Origin: a bacterium
GTDB taxonomy: Bacteria > Hydrothermota > DG-26 > JAUXAN01
NCBI GenBank assembly: GCA_030619885.1
Contig: JAUXAN010000007.1
Span: 1 to 64,000 of the forward strand
Reading direction: 5' to 3'
DNA length: 64,000 nt
Shown piece by piece: positions 34,946-43,279 of this stretch. The notes under the pieces were generated by a model. That model made no database searches, had not been told where the DNA came from, and saw nothing but the letters and a program-made list of their open reading frames with translations. Numbering within the stretch: position 1 is the first letter of the stretch; every line of letters begins with the position of its first letter. A program made the translations under genes and the position numbers.

Positions 34946-36253
34946 CTATCCTTTGATACTGAATTTTCTGACTACATTTTTCTGTCGCTCGGCAGATTCG
35001 GCAAGTGATTGAGCCAGTGAAGATATCTCTTCCACACTTGCGGTCTGCTGTTCGACTGAGGCGGATACTTCTTCCATACTTGCTGCTGTTTCAGTCGCTA
35101 TTGCAGAGATTCCTTTTATCGTCTCCAGCAGTTTATTTGTAGTATGGGTCTGTTTTGACGTAGCATCAGCGATCTGTCCTATCATATTTTTGACGAGGTT
35201 TACCGTCTTATAAATATCTACAAAGTTTGCCTTTGCATTCAATACCGTATCCTTTCCCTGCTCAATCTTTACTGCATTTTTCTCCATCGCCTCGACAGTG
35301 GCATTTATATCGAACTGGGTCTTCCGTATGAGTTCACTCACATCTGTAGACGCTCTTTCCGATTCTATGGCAAGCCTGCGTATCTCATCAGCAACCACAG
35401 CAAATCCCTTTCCTTCTTCTCCGACTCTTGCGGCTTCAATTGCAGCGTTTAAAGCCAAAAGATCGGTCTGCTCTGCAATATCGGTAATAAATTCTATCAC
35501 ATTACCTATCTTACTGGAACTTTCTTTCAGCCCTTCTATAACCTTTGATACTTCAGTAGACATCGTATGTATTTCCTTCATCCTATCAACTGCGTTCTCC
35601 GCTACTTCCTGTCCTTTACTCGATGTAGTTTCAGCCTTTTTAGACGAGACAGTAGCCATATTTACCTGCGAATCTATTCCCTTTGCTAAAGATGACAAAT
35701 TCTCTGTCTCTTTCGAGAATCCCTTCACCTCCTCAGACTGTTTTGTCGCTCCCTGTGCAACATCCTGCACAGTCACTGATATTTCTTCAATAGATGCACT
35801 CATCTCTTCGATTGATGCAGAAAGACTCTGGGCAGTTTCAGCAACATTATCGGAAACTTTAATAACTTCTAAAACTAAATTTTTAATGTTCTCCACGAAT
35901 TTATTGAGATAACCGGCGAGTTTACCAAATACATCCTTTGTCTGGAATGAAAATTTCTGGGAGAAATCCAGTTTCCCTTCGGCAATTGTTTTCAATGCTG
36001 TTGCAAAATAGTATACTCTGTTCAGTATCAGTCTTTTGAAAAGATAGAAATTGACCATACCTACCCCAACTCCAATCGCAACTGAGATGGAGAAAAAAAT
36101 TATATATGTATATCTTTCCCATACAACGAAGGGGGAGACAATGAGTGCAAACAGAATTCCAATCGAAACACCCACAACGAGCATGAAGAATAGAAGTTGT
36201 TTTACCAGATCGGTCTTCAATTCTTCGTAAAATTTCTTTAAAAAATTCTGCAC
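34946..36253 (-). CDS. Methyl-accepting chemotaxis protein without a periplasmic domain
   Basis: 435 residues. Two adjacent TM helices (about 19-38 and 45-68) with only a few residues between, then HAMP (about 70-125), then a full signalling domain with the hairpin tip '[20 protein letters not shown]' preceded by '[25 protein letters not shown]', shown in part. The start is GTG. With no ligand-binding loop it must sense through the membrane, the HAMP region or a partner such as the substrate-binding protein encoded 36 nt downstream. Its own promoter (36263-36291) overlaps the cheW stop. Confidence 0.88.
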   Translation of the reverse strand: MQNFLKKFYEELKTDLVKQLLFFMLVVGVSIGILFALIVSPFVVWERYTYIIFFSISVAIGVGVGMVNFYLFKRLILNRVYYFATALKTIAEGKLDFSQKFSFQTKDVFGKLAGYLNKFVENIKNLVLEVIKVSDNVAETAQSLSASIEEMSASIEEISVTVQDVAQGATKQSEEVKGFSKETENLSSLAKGIDSQVNMATVSSKKAETTSSKGQEVAENAVDRMKEIHTMSTEVSKVIEGLKESSSKIGNVIEFITDIAEQTDLLALNAAIEAARVGEEGKGFAVVADEIRRLAIESERASTDVSELIRKTQFDINATVEAMEKNAVKIEQGKDTVLNAKANFVDIYKTVNLVKNMIGQIADATSKQTHTTNKLLETIKGISAIATETAASMEEVSASVEQQTASVEEISSLAQSLAESAERQKNVVRKFSIKG

Positions 36254-36262
36254 TATTATATT

Positions 36263-36291
36263 TTAATACAAAAATAATCGTTCATTGTCAA
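36263..36291 (-). promoter_or_regulatory. Sigma-70 promoter of the chemoreceptor gene
   Basis: Minus strand TTGACA (36291-36286), 17 bp, TATTAA (36268-36263); expected transcript start about 3 nt before the GTG start at 36253, and there is no ribosome binding site. Confidence 0.55.
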
Positions 36292-36971
36292 GAAAAAACT
36301 TTATTGCCAGTCGTCTTCCGAAGTTCTACTGATAACTCCTCCACTTCAGAAGGCTTGAGTGTCTGTTCCACATCTAAAAGGATTATTATTCTATTATCAA
36401 GCCTTCCGATACCTGTAAGATAACCAGGTTCTCTGTCTGCAAAAGGATGGGGTAGAGGATGCTGGTCACTTTCGGCTAATTTTACTATCCCGGTTAAAAC
36501 ATCCACTAAAACCCCAACCTCTTCGTTGCCAATCTTGACGATGATTATCATCTCTGGCTTATGGGTAGAAGATATGTTAAGTCTTTTCTTTAAATCAATT
36601 ACAGGAACCACTTTACCAAGAAGGTGTATAACACCGAGGACAAAAGACGGAAGATGAGGCAGTGGGGTGGTCTCCTGATTTTCAACTACCCTCACCACAT
36701 TCAAAATATTGATACCATACTCCTCATCCGCTACTTTAAAACAGACCACCTGGACCTCCTTTGGAATAACAAATGGCTTGGGTGAAGGAACTGGTTTAAT
36801 GGATAGCTTGGGTGTGGGAACAGGTTCGACCTTTTTGAGGGCTGAAGGTTTTATTTTGTTCTTTTTCTCTTTGGGTATCTTTGGCTTCTCCTCTACGATC
36901 TCCTTCTTCTCAACTCCTTCCTTTTTTATCTCGTATCTCTCTAAAATCTTCTTAAAACTAATCTTTGGCAT
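36288..36971 (-). CDS. CheW-like adaptor with an N-terminal charged linker
   Basis: 227 residues. Residues 1-75 are a Lys/Glu/Pro-rich, probably disordered extension; 76-215 are the CheW fold ('VQVVCFKVADEEYGINILNV', 'TPLPHLPSFVLGVIHLLGKVVPVIDLKKRL', shown in part, 'IIVKIGNEEVGVLVDVL'). CheW links receptors to CheA; no CheA, CheY or flagellar gene is in the window. It overlaps the ExeA-like ATPase gene by 14 nt and precedes the chemoreceptor. Confidence 0.85.
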   Translation of the reverse strand: MPKISFKKILERYEIKKEGVEKKEIVEEKPKIPKEKKNKIKPSALKKVEPVPTPKLSIKPVPSPKPFVIPKEVQVVCFKVADEEYGINILNVVRVVENQETTPLPHLPSFVLGVIHLLGKVVPVIDLKKRLNISSTHKPEMIIIVKIGNEEVGVLVDVLTGIVKLAESDQHPLPHPFADREPGYLTGIGRLDNRIIILLDVEQTLKPSEVEELSVELRKTTGNKVFS

Positions 36972-37779
36972 CGCTCTCTACCATCAATTCATTGACAACA
37001 TCGCAGATTATATCTTTGGTAATTAGCTTTACATTCTGGGAATAACCGACAAATAAAGCATTCTGACAGATATGGTTTATCAACCTTGGTATCCCTTTCG
37101 AAAACCTGTAAATCTCTCGTATGGATCTCTTATCGAATATCTGTCTTTTCACTCCTTTTGCAATTTTCAGTCGGTGGTTTATATACTCTTCGGTCTCCTT
37201 TTGTGAAAGCGGACCAAGATGGTATCTTATTGCTATCCTCTGCAGAAATGCTTTGAAATCCTTAATTTTTTTATCAAGCTCTGGCTGTCCGAACAGGATG
37301 ATCTGAAGTAATTTTGAATCTTCTGTTTCATAGTTGGAGAGAAGTCTTATCTCTTCCAATACCCGTCTACATAGAAGTTGTGCCTCATCTATTAAAAGTG
37401 TTAGAGTCAAACCTTCATTCTTTCCCGCGTACAGAATCTTTTCCAACTGTCTCAAAATGCGAAATTTCGACCTGGCAGGGTTTTCTTCTCCAAATGATTG
37501 AATTGCATTACATAGAAATTGATTGGGCGTTAAGACGGGATTGATGATTGTTGCAATTTTGAATTTGTCTTTTTCAAGTGTAGATGCAATGGATCTCAAG
37601 AGCATGGTCTTACCTGTTCCAATTTCACCTATAATGAGAGCAATTCCACCTTTTATCTCTTTGATGTTGTAAATCAATCTGGCGAAGGATTCAGTATATT
37701 CTGAAGATGGATAAAGAAACTTCAAATCAGGTGTATTTAGGAAAGGTTTAAGTTTAAGACCCCAATATTTTTCAATCAT
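36958..37779 (-). CDS. ExeA/GspA-type AAA ATPase
   Basis: 273 residues: opening 'YWGLKLKPFLNTPDLKFLYPS' is the ExeA/GspA N-terminus, Walker A 'GEIGTGKT' (about 47-54), Walker B 'LTLLIDEAQ', sensor 'IILFGQPEL', and the lid 'FSKGIPRLINHICQNAL'. Family members power steps in type II secretion or MSHA pilus assembly; the peptidoglycan-binding tail of full ExeA is absent. Overlaps both neighbours (4 nt with the TPR gene, 14 nt with cheW), so it belongs to a chemosensory-like unit of unknown output. Confidence 0.85.
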   Translation of the reverse strand: MIEKYWGLKLKPFLNTPDLKFLYPSSEYTESFARLIYNIKEIKGGIALIIGEIGTGKTMLLRSIASTLEKDKFKIATIINPVLTPNQFLCNAIQSFGEENPARSKFRILRQLEKILYAGKNEGLTLTLLIDEAQLLCRRVLEEIRLLSNYETEDSKLLQIILFGQPELDKKIKDFKAFLQRIAIRYHLGPLSQKETEEYINHRLKIAKGVKRQIFDKRSIREIYRFSKGIPRLINHICQNALFVGYSQNVKLITKDIICDVVNELMVESDAKD

Positions 37780-38609
37780 CCAAGTTCCTCTTTAGCTAAT
37801 TTCCCCCACTGGGATTTTGGATTTATCTTGATGCATTTATGTAAAGCATCTTTCCCTTCTTTTTTCATCCCTTTTTTAAAATAGGTTAACCCCAGTTGAT
37901 AATATGCTTCCTGGAGATTCGGACCAATCTTTATGGCTTGGTTCAGAAAGTTTACTGCGTCGTCCAACATATCCCTATCGAAGTAAACGAGGCCAAGATA
38001 ATAATGTGCATAAAGGGTGGCGGTTCTATCTCTATTTAGTTTTATTACCTTGCTCAGATGTTCAATAGCTTCACCAAATATATTTTTTTTATAACAGATC
38101 AAACCGATATTACTTCGTGCTATGCAGTCATTGGGATCGAGACGGAGTACCTTCGAGTATATGGATAGTGCACGGTCGTAGTCTTCCTTTTTCATATAAG
38201 CCCAGCCCAAGAGTCCCAATATCTTCTTATTTTCAGGTGAGAGTTTGTTGCTTTTTTCCAATACCTCAACGGCGGCATCATAGTTACCTATGGCTATATA
38301 GTTCCATCCCTTGTCTATAAGTGTTAAAATATTGACAGGGGAAATCTTAATAGCCTGAACAAAGGAACTCAAACCTTCGGGAGATCCTTTACTACTTATC
38401 ACTTCAACAGCCTTCAACTCCTTTGCCACATCTTCAACATATTTTTTTAACTCGGTAAATTTATCAATGTAGATTCCGAGCTCTTTGTAAAAAATCGCAA
38501 TCTCTCTTTTCAAGGAATTCTTCTCTCTATCGGTCTTCACCTTGCTCAATTTATTCTCGAGTTTAAGAAATCTCTCCTGCAGGTCTTTAAATAGAGAACT
38601 GAAAGGCAT
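37776..38609 (-). CDS. TPR protein, first gene of the CheW/chemoreceptor unit
   Basis: 277 residues. N-terminal coiled-coil (about 5-75), then five to six TPR units (about 85-270; e.g. 'GWNYIAIGNYDAAVEVLEKS', 'GWAYMKKEDYDRALSIYSKV', 'HYYLGLVYFDRDMLDDAV'). No signal peptide: a cytosolic scaffold. No ribosome binding site; the promoter at 38616-38643 would begin the message at about the ATG itself. Confidence 0.8.
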   Translation of the reverse strand: MPFSSLFKDLQERFLKLENKLSKVKTDREKNSLKREIAIFYKELGIYIDKFTELKKYVEDVAKELKAVEVISSKGSPEGLSSFVQAIKISPVNILTLIDKGWNYIAIGNYDAAVEVLEKSNKLSPENKKILGLLGWAYMKKEDYDRALSIYSKVLRLDPNDCIARSNIGLICYKKNIFGEAIEHLSKVIKLNRDRTATLYAHYYLGLVYFDRDMLDDAVNFLNQAIKIGPNLQEAYYQLGLTYFKKGMKKEGKDALHKCIKINPKSQWGKLAKEELG

Positions 38610-38615
38610 GATAAA

Positions 38616-38643
38616 ATATTAACATTCTTTTAAAAAAAGTCAA
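38616..38643 (-). promoter_or_regulatory. Sigma-70 promoter of the TPR/ExeA/CheW unit
   Basis: Minus strand TTGACT (38643-38638), 16 bp, TAATAT (38621-38616). The ATG begins 7 nt after the -10 element, i.e. a leaderless transcript. Confidence 0.5.
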
Positions 38644-38727
38644 CCAAAAACTTGTCGATTACGTACCACAAAACTTTTTTCTGTGTTTATCCCTGTCAAC
38701 GTCAGTGGTACTCCGCTTCTTTTTCTC

Positions 38728-38756
38728 TTGACATTTTGTATTATACATAGTAGATA
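38728..38756 (+). promoter_or_regulatory. Sigma-70 promoter of rpmF-plsX
   Basis: TTGACA (38728-38733), 17 bp, TAGATA (38751-38756); the rpmF ATG starts 6 nt after the -10 element and has no ribosome binding site. Confidence 0.55.
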
Positions 38757-38761
38757 AAAAT

Positions 38762-38941
38762 ATGCCTGTACCTAAGAAGAAACATTCGAAGTCACGAACA
38801 AGGAAAAGAAGGGCAAACTGGAAGGTTAAGCAAATACACTTCTGTGAGTGTCCCAGGTGTCATCAGCCCAAACTCCCTCATAGGGTATGTCAGAACTGCG
38901 GTTATTACAAAGATGTAGAGTATATAACACCAAAAGAGTGA
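38762..38941 (+). CDS. rpmF: 50S ribosomal protein L32
   Basis: 59 residues, too short for simple ORF cut-offs. Starts MPVPKKKHSKSRTRKRRAN, the L32 signature, with the four-Cys zinc form: 'CPRCHQPK' and 'CQNCGYY'. Its stop is followed by one base and then the plsX start, the classic rpmF-plsX pairing that links ribosome and lipid synthesis. Probably leaderless (see promoter). Confidence 0.95.
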   Translation: MPVPKKKHSKSRTRKRRANWKVKQIHFCECPRCHQPKLPHRVCQNCGYYKDVEYITPKE

Positions 38942-38942
38942 T

Positions 38943-39932
38943 ATGAAGGTTGTAGTCGATGCAATGGGAGGAGACAATGCTCCTGATGCTTTAATTGAAG
39001 GGGCAGTTCAATCTCTTGAACTCTCGAAAGAACCACTTCAAATTATCCTCACAGGCGATGAGAGTTTAATCAAGTCTAAACTCAACGGAAAAGTTAGTGG
39101 ACTTGAAATCGTACATACGACAGATGTAGTCTCATCTGATGAATCCCCAACCTCTGCATTAAAACAAAAAAAGAATTCTTCAATCGCTGTTGGTATAAAA
39201 TTACAGAAGCAAGGAAGAGCGGATGCGTTCATTTCAGCAGGAAATACGGGTGCGGTTATGGCATCTTCTCTCTTCATTCTCGATAGACTAAAGGGTGTAT
39301 CGAGACCTTCTCTGGCAGCCTTCTTCCCTACTTTGAGAGAATATATCATCGTAATTGATGTCGGTGCCAATACAGATTGTAAGCCATTAAATCTTCTCCA
39401 ATTTGCAATTATGGGTTCAATCTATGTCGAATATGTGCTTGAGAGAAAGAATCCTAAAGTGGGTCTTTTAAATATTGGTGAGGAACCTTCAAAGGGGGAC
39501 GAGTTGACCCGGGAGGCTTATAAGTTACTCTCTAAAAGCAATTTGAACTTTTCAGGGAATATCGAAGGACAGGATGTTCTCACGGGTGAGGCGGATGTAG
39601 TTGTTTGCGATGGGTTCACCGGAAATGTCATCCTTAAATTCACAGAGAGTTTGAGGAACCTTCTGCTTAACTATCTCCGTATCTACTCCAGAAAAAAACC
39701 GAGGGTCAAGATGGGTATAAGCCTTCTTACACCATTTCTTGATGACTTGAAGAATAAATTGAATTATGAGGAATACGGTGGTGCACCTCTGTTGGGTGTT
39801 AATGGTATAAGCATAGTCTGTCATGGCAAGTCCTCACCAACAGCAATAAGAAATGCAATTTTTGTAGCCAATCGATGCGCTGCCCAGAAAATTCATAAGA
39901 AGATAGAAAAAGAACTCAGAGCCACCTCTTGA
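38943..39932 (+). CDS. plsX: Phosphate acyltransferase PlsX
   Basis: 329 residues, standard length. 'VVVDAMGGDNAP' at the start, 'SAGNTGAVMA', 'VIDVGANTDCKP', 'NIGEEPSKGDEL' and 'CDGFTGNVILKF' are all PlsX signatures. It converts acyl-ACP to acyl-phosphate for PlsY in phospholipid synthesis. The usual following fabH/fabD genes are absent here; a repeat-bearing spacer (39933-40177) and a sirtuin gene follow instead. Confidence 0.95.
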   Translation: MKVVVDAMGGDNAPDALIEGAVQSLELSKEPLQIILTGDESLIKSKLNGKVSGLEIVHTTDVVSSDESPTSALKQKKNSSIAVGIKLQKQGRADAFISAGNTGAVMASSLFILDRLKGVSRPSLAAFFPTLREYIIVIDVGANTDCKPLNLLQFAIMGSIYVEYVLERKNPKVGLLNIGEEPSKGDELTREAYKLLSKSNLNFSGNIEGQDVLTGEADVVVCDGFTGNVILKFTESLRNLLLNYLRIYSRKKPRVKMGISLLTPFLDDLKNKLNYEEYGGAPLLGVNGISIVCHGKSSPTAIRNAIFVANRCAAQKIHKKIEKELRATS

Positions 39933-40177
39933 TTTTTACTCAATAGATGTAGTATGTAAGTCATTTTAAAAATATGGACGCAGGTATACACAGATTCGGA
40001 GTCGTTAAAAGTTTGACGGTAACGAAGCCCGCATCGTGAAGCGGTCAACGGTTACGGTTATAAAGAAGGATCAAAAAAGACAGATTCCGTCACCGACGGA
40101 CGAAACGGGCATCGTAACCGATTAACGTAACCGAGTGACTGTAGCTAAAAATCAGTGGTTTAAATTTATGTTTTTAA

Positions 40178-40921
40178 ATGGATAAAGATATAAAGTTTCT
40201 GCTTGAAAAACTGAAAGATAAGAAATATCTCGTCGTTTTAACTGGCGCTGGCGTGTCAGCCGAATCAGGGATACCTACATTTAGAGGGACCGATGGCTTA
40301 TGGAAGGAGTTCAAGTCAGAAGAACTTGCTACCCCACAAGCATTTTCACAGAACCCAGAATTAGTATGGAAATGGTATGAACATAGAAGAGAGATTATTA
40401 AAAAGGCAGAACCTAACCCCGCACATCTGGCAGTCGCCAGACTTGAAGAACTCTTCCCCGAATTTATGTTAATTACCCAGAATATAGATAACCTTCACAG
40501 GAAGGCAGGAAATAAAAAAATCGTGGAACTTCACGGGAATATATTCAGGTACAGATGCTCAAATGATGGAAGAATCTTCACCAACCTTCCAGAGTCAGAT
40601 GAGATTCCACCGAGATGTGAATGCGGCGGTTATATCAGACCAGATGTTGTATGGTTTGGTGAGAGTCTACCCGAAGATGCTTTGAATGTCGCTTTTCAAT
40701 CTTCTTCTAGTTGTGATGTTATGTTCGTTGTTGGTACATCGGCACTTGTTCAACCAGCTGCATCACTGCCAGCTCTCGCAAAAAGAAATGGCAGTTTTCT
40801 TGTAGAGATAAATTTAGAACCGACCCCTATAAGCAGTATAGTGGATAAATCATTTTTTGCAAAGGCGGGTGAAATCCTGCCAGAAATCGTAACAAAATTA
40901 TGCGATACGATGTCATCATAG
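40178..40921 (+). CDS. cobB: SIR2-family NAD-dependent protein deacylase
   Basis: 247 residues: 'VLTGAGVSAESGIPTFRG', 'TQNIDNLHRKAG', catalytic His in 'ELHGNIFRYRC', zinc cysteines 'RC...' (near 125) and 'PPRCECGG' (three of the expected four are clear), 'RPDVVWFGESLP', 'VVGTSALVQPAA'. The Tyr-x2-Arg pair (WYEHRR, about residues 67-70) that marks class III enzymes such as CobB/SIRT5 is present, so desuccinylation is possible as well as deacetylation. Overlaps the next gene by 22 nt. Confidence 0.9.
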   Translation: MDKDIKFLLEKLKDKKYLVVLTGAGVSAESGIPTFRGTDGLWKEFKSEELATPQAFSQNPELVWKWYEHRREIIKKAEPNPAHLAVARLEELFPEFMLITQNIDNLHRKAGNKKIVELHGNIFRYRCSNDGRIFTNLPESDEIPPRCECGGYIRPDVVWFGESLPEDALNVAFQSSSSCDVMFVVGTSALVQPAASLPALAKRNGSFLVEINLEPTPISSIVDKSFFAKAGEILPEIVTKLCDTMSS

Positions 40922-42294
40922 TTGGCGCAGGCCCTGCAGGGATATTCTCCGCATTGGAACTTTCTAAAAGAAAAAAGAGTATAGTCATATTAGAGAAGGG
41001 AAAGGATATAACAAAAAGGAGATGTCCTGCCCGAGAAGAGAAAAAAGAATGTCAGAGATGCAAAGTTTGTGAGATAATCTACGGATGGGGTGGCGCAGGT
41101 GCATTCAGCGATGGAAAACTCATCCTTTCTCCAGATATTGGTGGATTGCTCCCACATTTTGTAGGCACTGAGATAGATAAATTGATAAAAGAAGTGGATA
41201 AGATATTCTTGCACTATGGTGCAACGAATGAGGTCTATGGAGAAAATGAAGATGAAGTAGAGAAACTCCAAAGGGCAGCATTAAAAGTAAACTTAACCCT
41301 CACCCCAGGCAGGGTGAGACACCTCGGAACAGAAAGTTGCAGAGAGATTCTATCAAATATGAAAAGAGAGATAAATGGCAAAGTTGACATAAGAACTAAA
41401 TTTGATGTGGATGAGATTATTACTGAAGACAAAAAAGTGATAGGAGTGAGAGGGAAAAATGGAGAAAAGGTAAGGGGGAAATATGTGATATGTGCTCCAG
41501 GTAGAGGTGGGGCAGACTGGCTGCAAAAAGAGGCTACGAGGTTAGGTCTCACCACCAAAAGTAACCCTGTAGATGTAGGCGTAAGGATAGAATTACCTGC
41601 GGTGGTTATGGAAAAAATCACCTCTGTTGTGTACGAACCAAAACTGACCTACTATTCAAAATACTTCGATGACAGAGTAAGGCTTTTCTGTATGAACCCT
41701 TATGGTGAGGTAGTAACAGAATATTCGAATGGCATAGTTACCGTAAATGGACACAGCTATAAAGACAGAAAGACAAACAATACAAACTTTGCACTTTTAG
41801 TCAGCACCACTTTCACAGAGCCTTTCAATGAACCGATAAAATATGGAGAATACATTGCAAGTTTAGCGAATATGCTTGGAAAGGGGGTAATAGTTCAAAG
41901 ACTTGGCGATTTAAGGTCTGGAAGGAGATCCACTCACGAGCGAATGCAGAGGGGGATAGTGAAACCGACTTTGAAGGATGCGACCCCTGGTGATTTAAGT
42001 TTCATTCTACCTTATCGTTATCTACCAAGCATCCTTGAAATGCTCGATGCGTTAGACCGTCTTGCACCTGGGGTCAATTCACCCCATACACTTCTATACG
42101 GTGCCGAAGTCAAGTTCTACTCTTTGCAACTGAAAATAAATTCCAGGTTGGAGACCGAGATAAAGAATCTCTATACTATAGGTGATGGTGGAGGCATAAC
42201 GAGGGGGTTGGTGCAGGCAGCAGCCTCTGGACTCTATGTAGGAAGGATGATTCGCAATGGGGTCAGTCCAACAAATTACAAAACGACTCTGTGA
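40900..42294 (+). CDS. FAD-dependent oxidoreductase (COG2509-like)
   Basis: 464 residues. N-terminal FAD motif 'VIIVGAGPAGIFSALELS', Cys-rich loop 'CPAREEKKECQRCKVC' (about 42-57), 'GWGGAGAFSDGKL', and the C-terminal 'LYTIGDGGGITRGLVQAAASG' dinucleotide/closing motif. This is the uncharacterised 'FAD-dependent dehydrogenase' group; substrate unknown. It begins inside the last 22 nt of the sirtuin gene, so expression is coupled. Confidence 0.85.
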   Translation: MRYDVIIVGAGPAGIFSALELSKRKKSIVILEKGKDITKRRCPAREEKKECQRCKVCEIIYGWGGAGAFSDGKLILSPDIGGLLPHFVGTEIDKLIKEVDKIFLHYGATNEVYGENEDEVEKLQRAALKVNLTLTPGRVRHLGTESCREILSNMKREINGKVDIRTKFDVDEIITEDKKVIGVRGKNGEKVRGKYVICAPGRGGADWLQKEATRLGLTTKSNPVDVGVRIELPAVVMEKITSVVYEPKLTYYSKYFDDRVRLFCMNPYGEVVTEYSNGIVTVNGHSYKDRKTNNTNFALLVSTTFTEPFNEPIKYGEYIASLANMLGKGVIVQRLGDLRSGRRSTHERMQRGIVKPTLKDATPGDLSFILPYRYLPSILEMLDALDRLAPGVNSPHTLLYGAEVKFYSLQLKINSRLETEIKNLYTIGDGGGITRGLVQAAASGLYVGRMIRNGVSPTNYKTTL

Positions 42295-42651
42295 GCAACC
42301 GTAATGAGAGGATTGGCAGGATTTTTATTCACAGGGTCTGAAGACCCTGTGCTATCTTTTCTCTTTACATCTTCCATATCCCTACGGTCACAGACTCGTA
42401 TGGGATATGTTGTGCAGGATGCTGTGTAATGGAAGGGTTATTCCAAACAAGCCTGTCCTGGCGACAGTCCAGGGTTCGGGACTCCTTAACTTTAAAAGTT
42501 TATGTACTATACTTTCCTTCGGGTGCTCCGTATCTCGTGTTTTTTACTTGACAAGTTTTTTATTTTTATTTGAATAGAATCTATAATATGTAGGTTCTTT
42601 ATTTAAGGAGTTATAGATGTTAAACAGGCTCTTGCATTGAAAGGAGGTACC
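42295..42651. other. Spacer with repeats
   Basis: Dispersed 'ccctacggtcacagactcgtatggg' type repeats (near 42380), no gene of size. Near the end TTGACA (42548) and TATAAT (42582) are 28 bp apart, too far for one promoter. AAGGAG at 42604 precedes a 7-codon frame (42617-42640) just ahead of the small membrane protein gene. Confidence 0.5.
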
Positions 42652-42840
42652 ATGACCAAGACATCATTGATTTGTAGGACAATAGCAACCATTGCTGTGG
42701 TTATTGGCTTATCCAGTGTAATGGTTAAACTGGAGCCATCAATCGGTCCTATTGTAGCTTTATGTGTAACTCTTATAGCATGCGTAGGTGCAATATGGGG
42801 TACAGCAGGGATTAGAGGAGCATCTAATAAAAAGGGATAG
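42652..42840 (+). CDS. Small membrane protein, function unknown
   Basis: 62 residues from the ATG at 42652, 6 nt after AAAGGAGG. Two hydrophobic segments (about 8-26 and 31-51; 'VALCVTLIACVGAIWG') and a Lys-rich tail. No family recognised. Stands alone among repeats; composition is normal for this genome. Confidence 0.55.
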   Translation: MTKTSLICRTIATIAVVIGLSSVMVKLEPSIGPIVALCVTLIACVGAIWGTAGIRGASNKKG

Positions 42841-43060
42841 ACTTCTTGTTAATTTAAAGAGGCTTTATAGTAGCAATTTTGGGGAGTGTATATCCTGAAT
42901 CTGATACCTAAACACAGACATTGATCTACTAAAGAGGAGAGTAATACTGTAAACAAAAGTTACTTATATGTTGGTCTTAGGGGTCATTCGTCCACTTTGT
43001 CCATTTTACTGCGACAATACTGAGGAAGAAGAATGGGGACAGGCGTTCATTGGTTCGTTT

Positions 43061-43176
43061 CTAATTTCCGGAAGGTAATTGAAACTTTCTCGCTTTCGCA
43101 CGAAAGCGAGAAAGTTAATTAATCACAAAATCTCTCCATACAGATCTAAATTTATCATTCGATGATTCTAACATGT
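43061..43176 (+). repeat. Decayed CRISPR-like module with perfect hairpin
   Basis: 43061-43085 resembles the last 25 bases of the CRISPR repeat at 61537-61574 (3 mismatches, ending ATTGAAAC). Next comes a perfect hairpin, 43083-43098 with 43101-43116 (core TTTCTCGCTTTCG), in the place of a spacer. Then 'cacaaaatctct', like the start of the repeat, and 32 bases (43145-43176) identical to the trailer at 61319-61350 and 61641-61672. Confidence 0.6.
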
Positions 43177-43199
43177 ATTAAACCATCTACAAAAATATT

Positions 43200-43227
43200 T
43201 TGACAAGATATAGATAAAAAGTATAAT
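43200..43227 (+). promoter_or_regulatory. Consensus sigma-70 promoter of the WG-repeat gene
   Basis: TTGACA (43200-43205), 16 bp, TATAAT (43222-43227). Confidence 0.6.
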
Positions 43228-43279
43228 TATATTGAAAAAAGTTGTTTTAATAAAAACTAATATAAAGGAAGGTAGAGAT

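Larger units (their letters stand above)
42841..43279. other. Spacer with CRISPR-like remnant and promoter
   Basis: First 200 bases: nothing recognisable. 43061-43176 is a decayed CRISPR-like module (separate entry). 43200-43227 is a promoter for the WG-repeat gene. Confidence 0.6.

Noticed and set aside
42548-42587. TTGACA and TATAAT as one promoter
   Set aside because: The 28-bp gap is far outside the usable spacing.
43232-43279. Extension of the WG-repeat protein upstream to a TTG at 43232
   Set aside because: It would start within a few bases of the -10 element; ATG 43280 has a ribosome binding site and begins a proper signal peptide.
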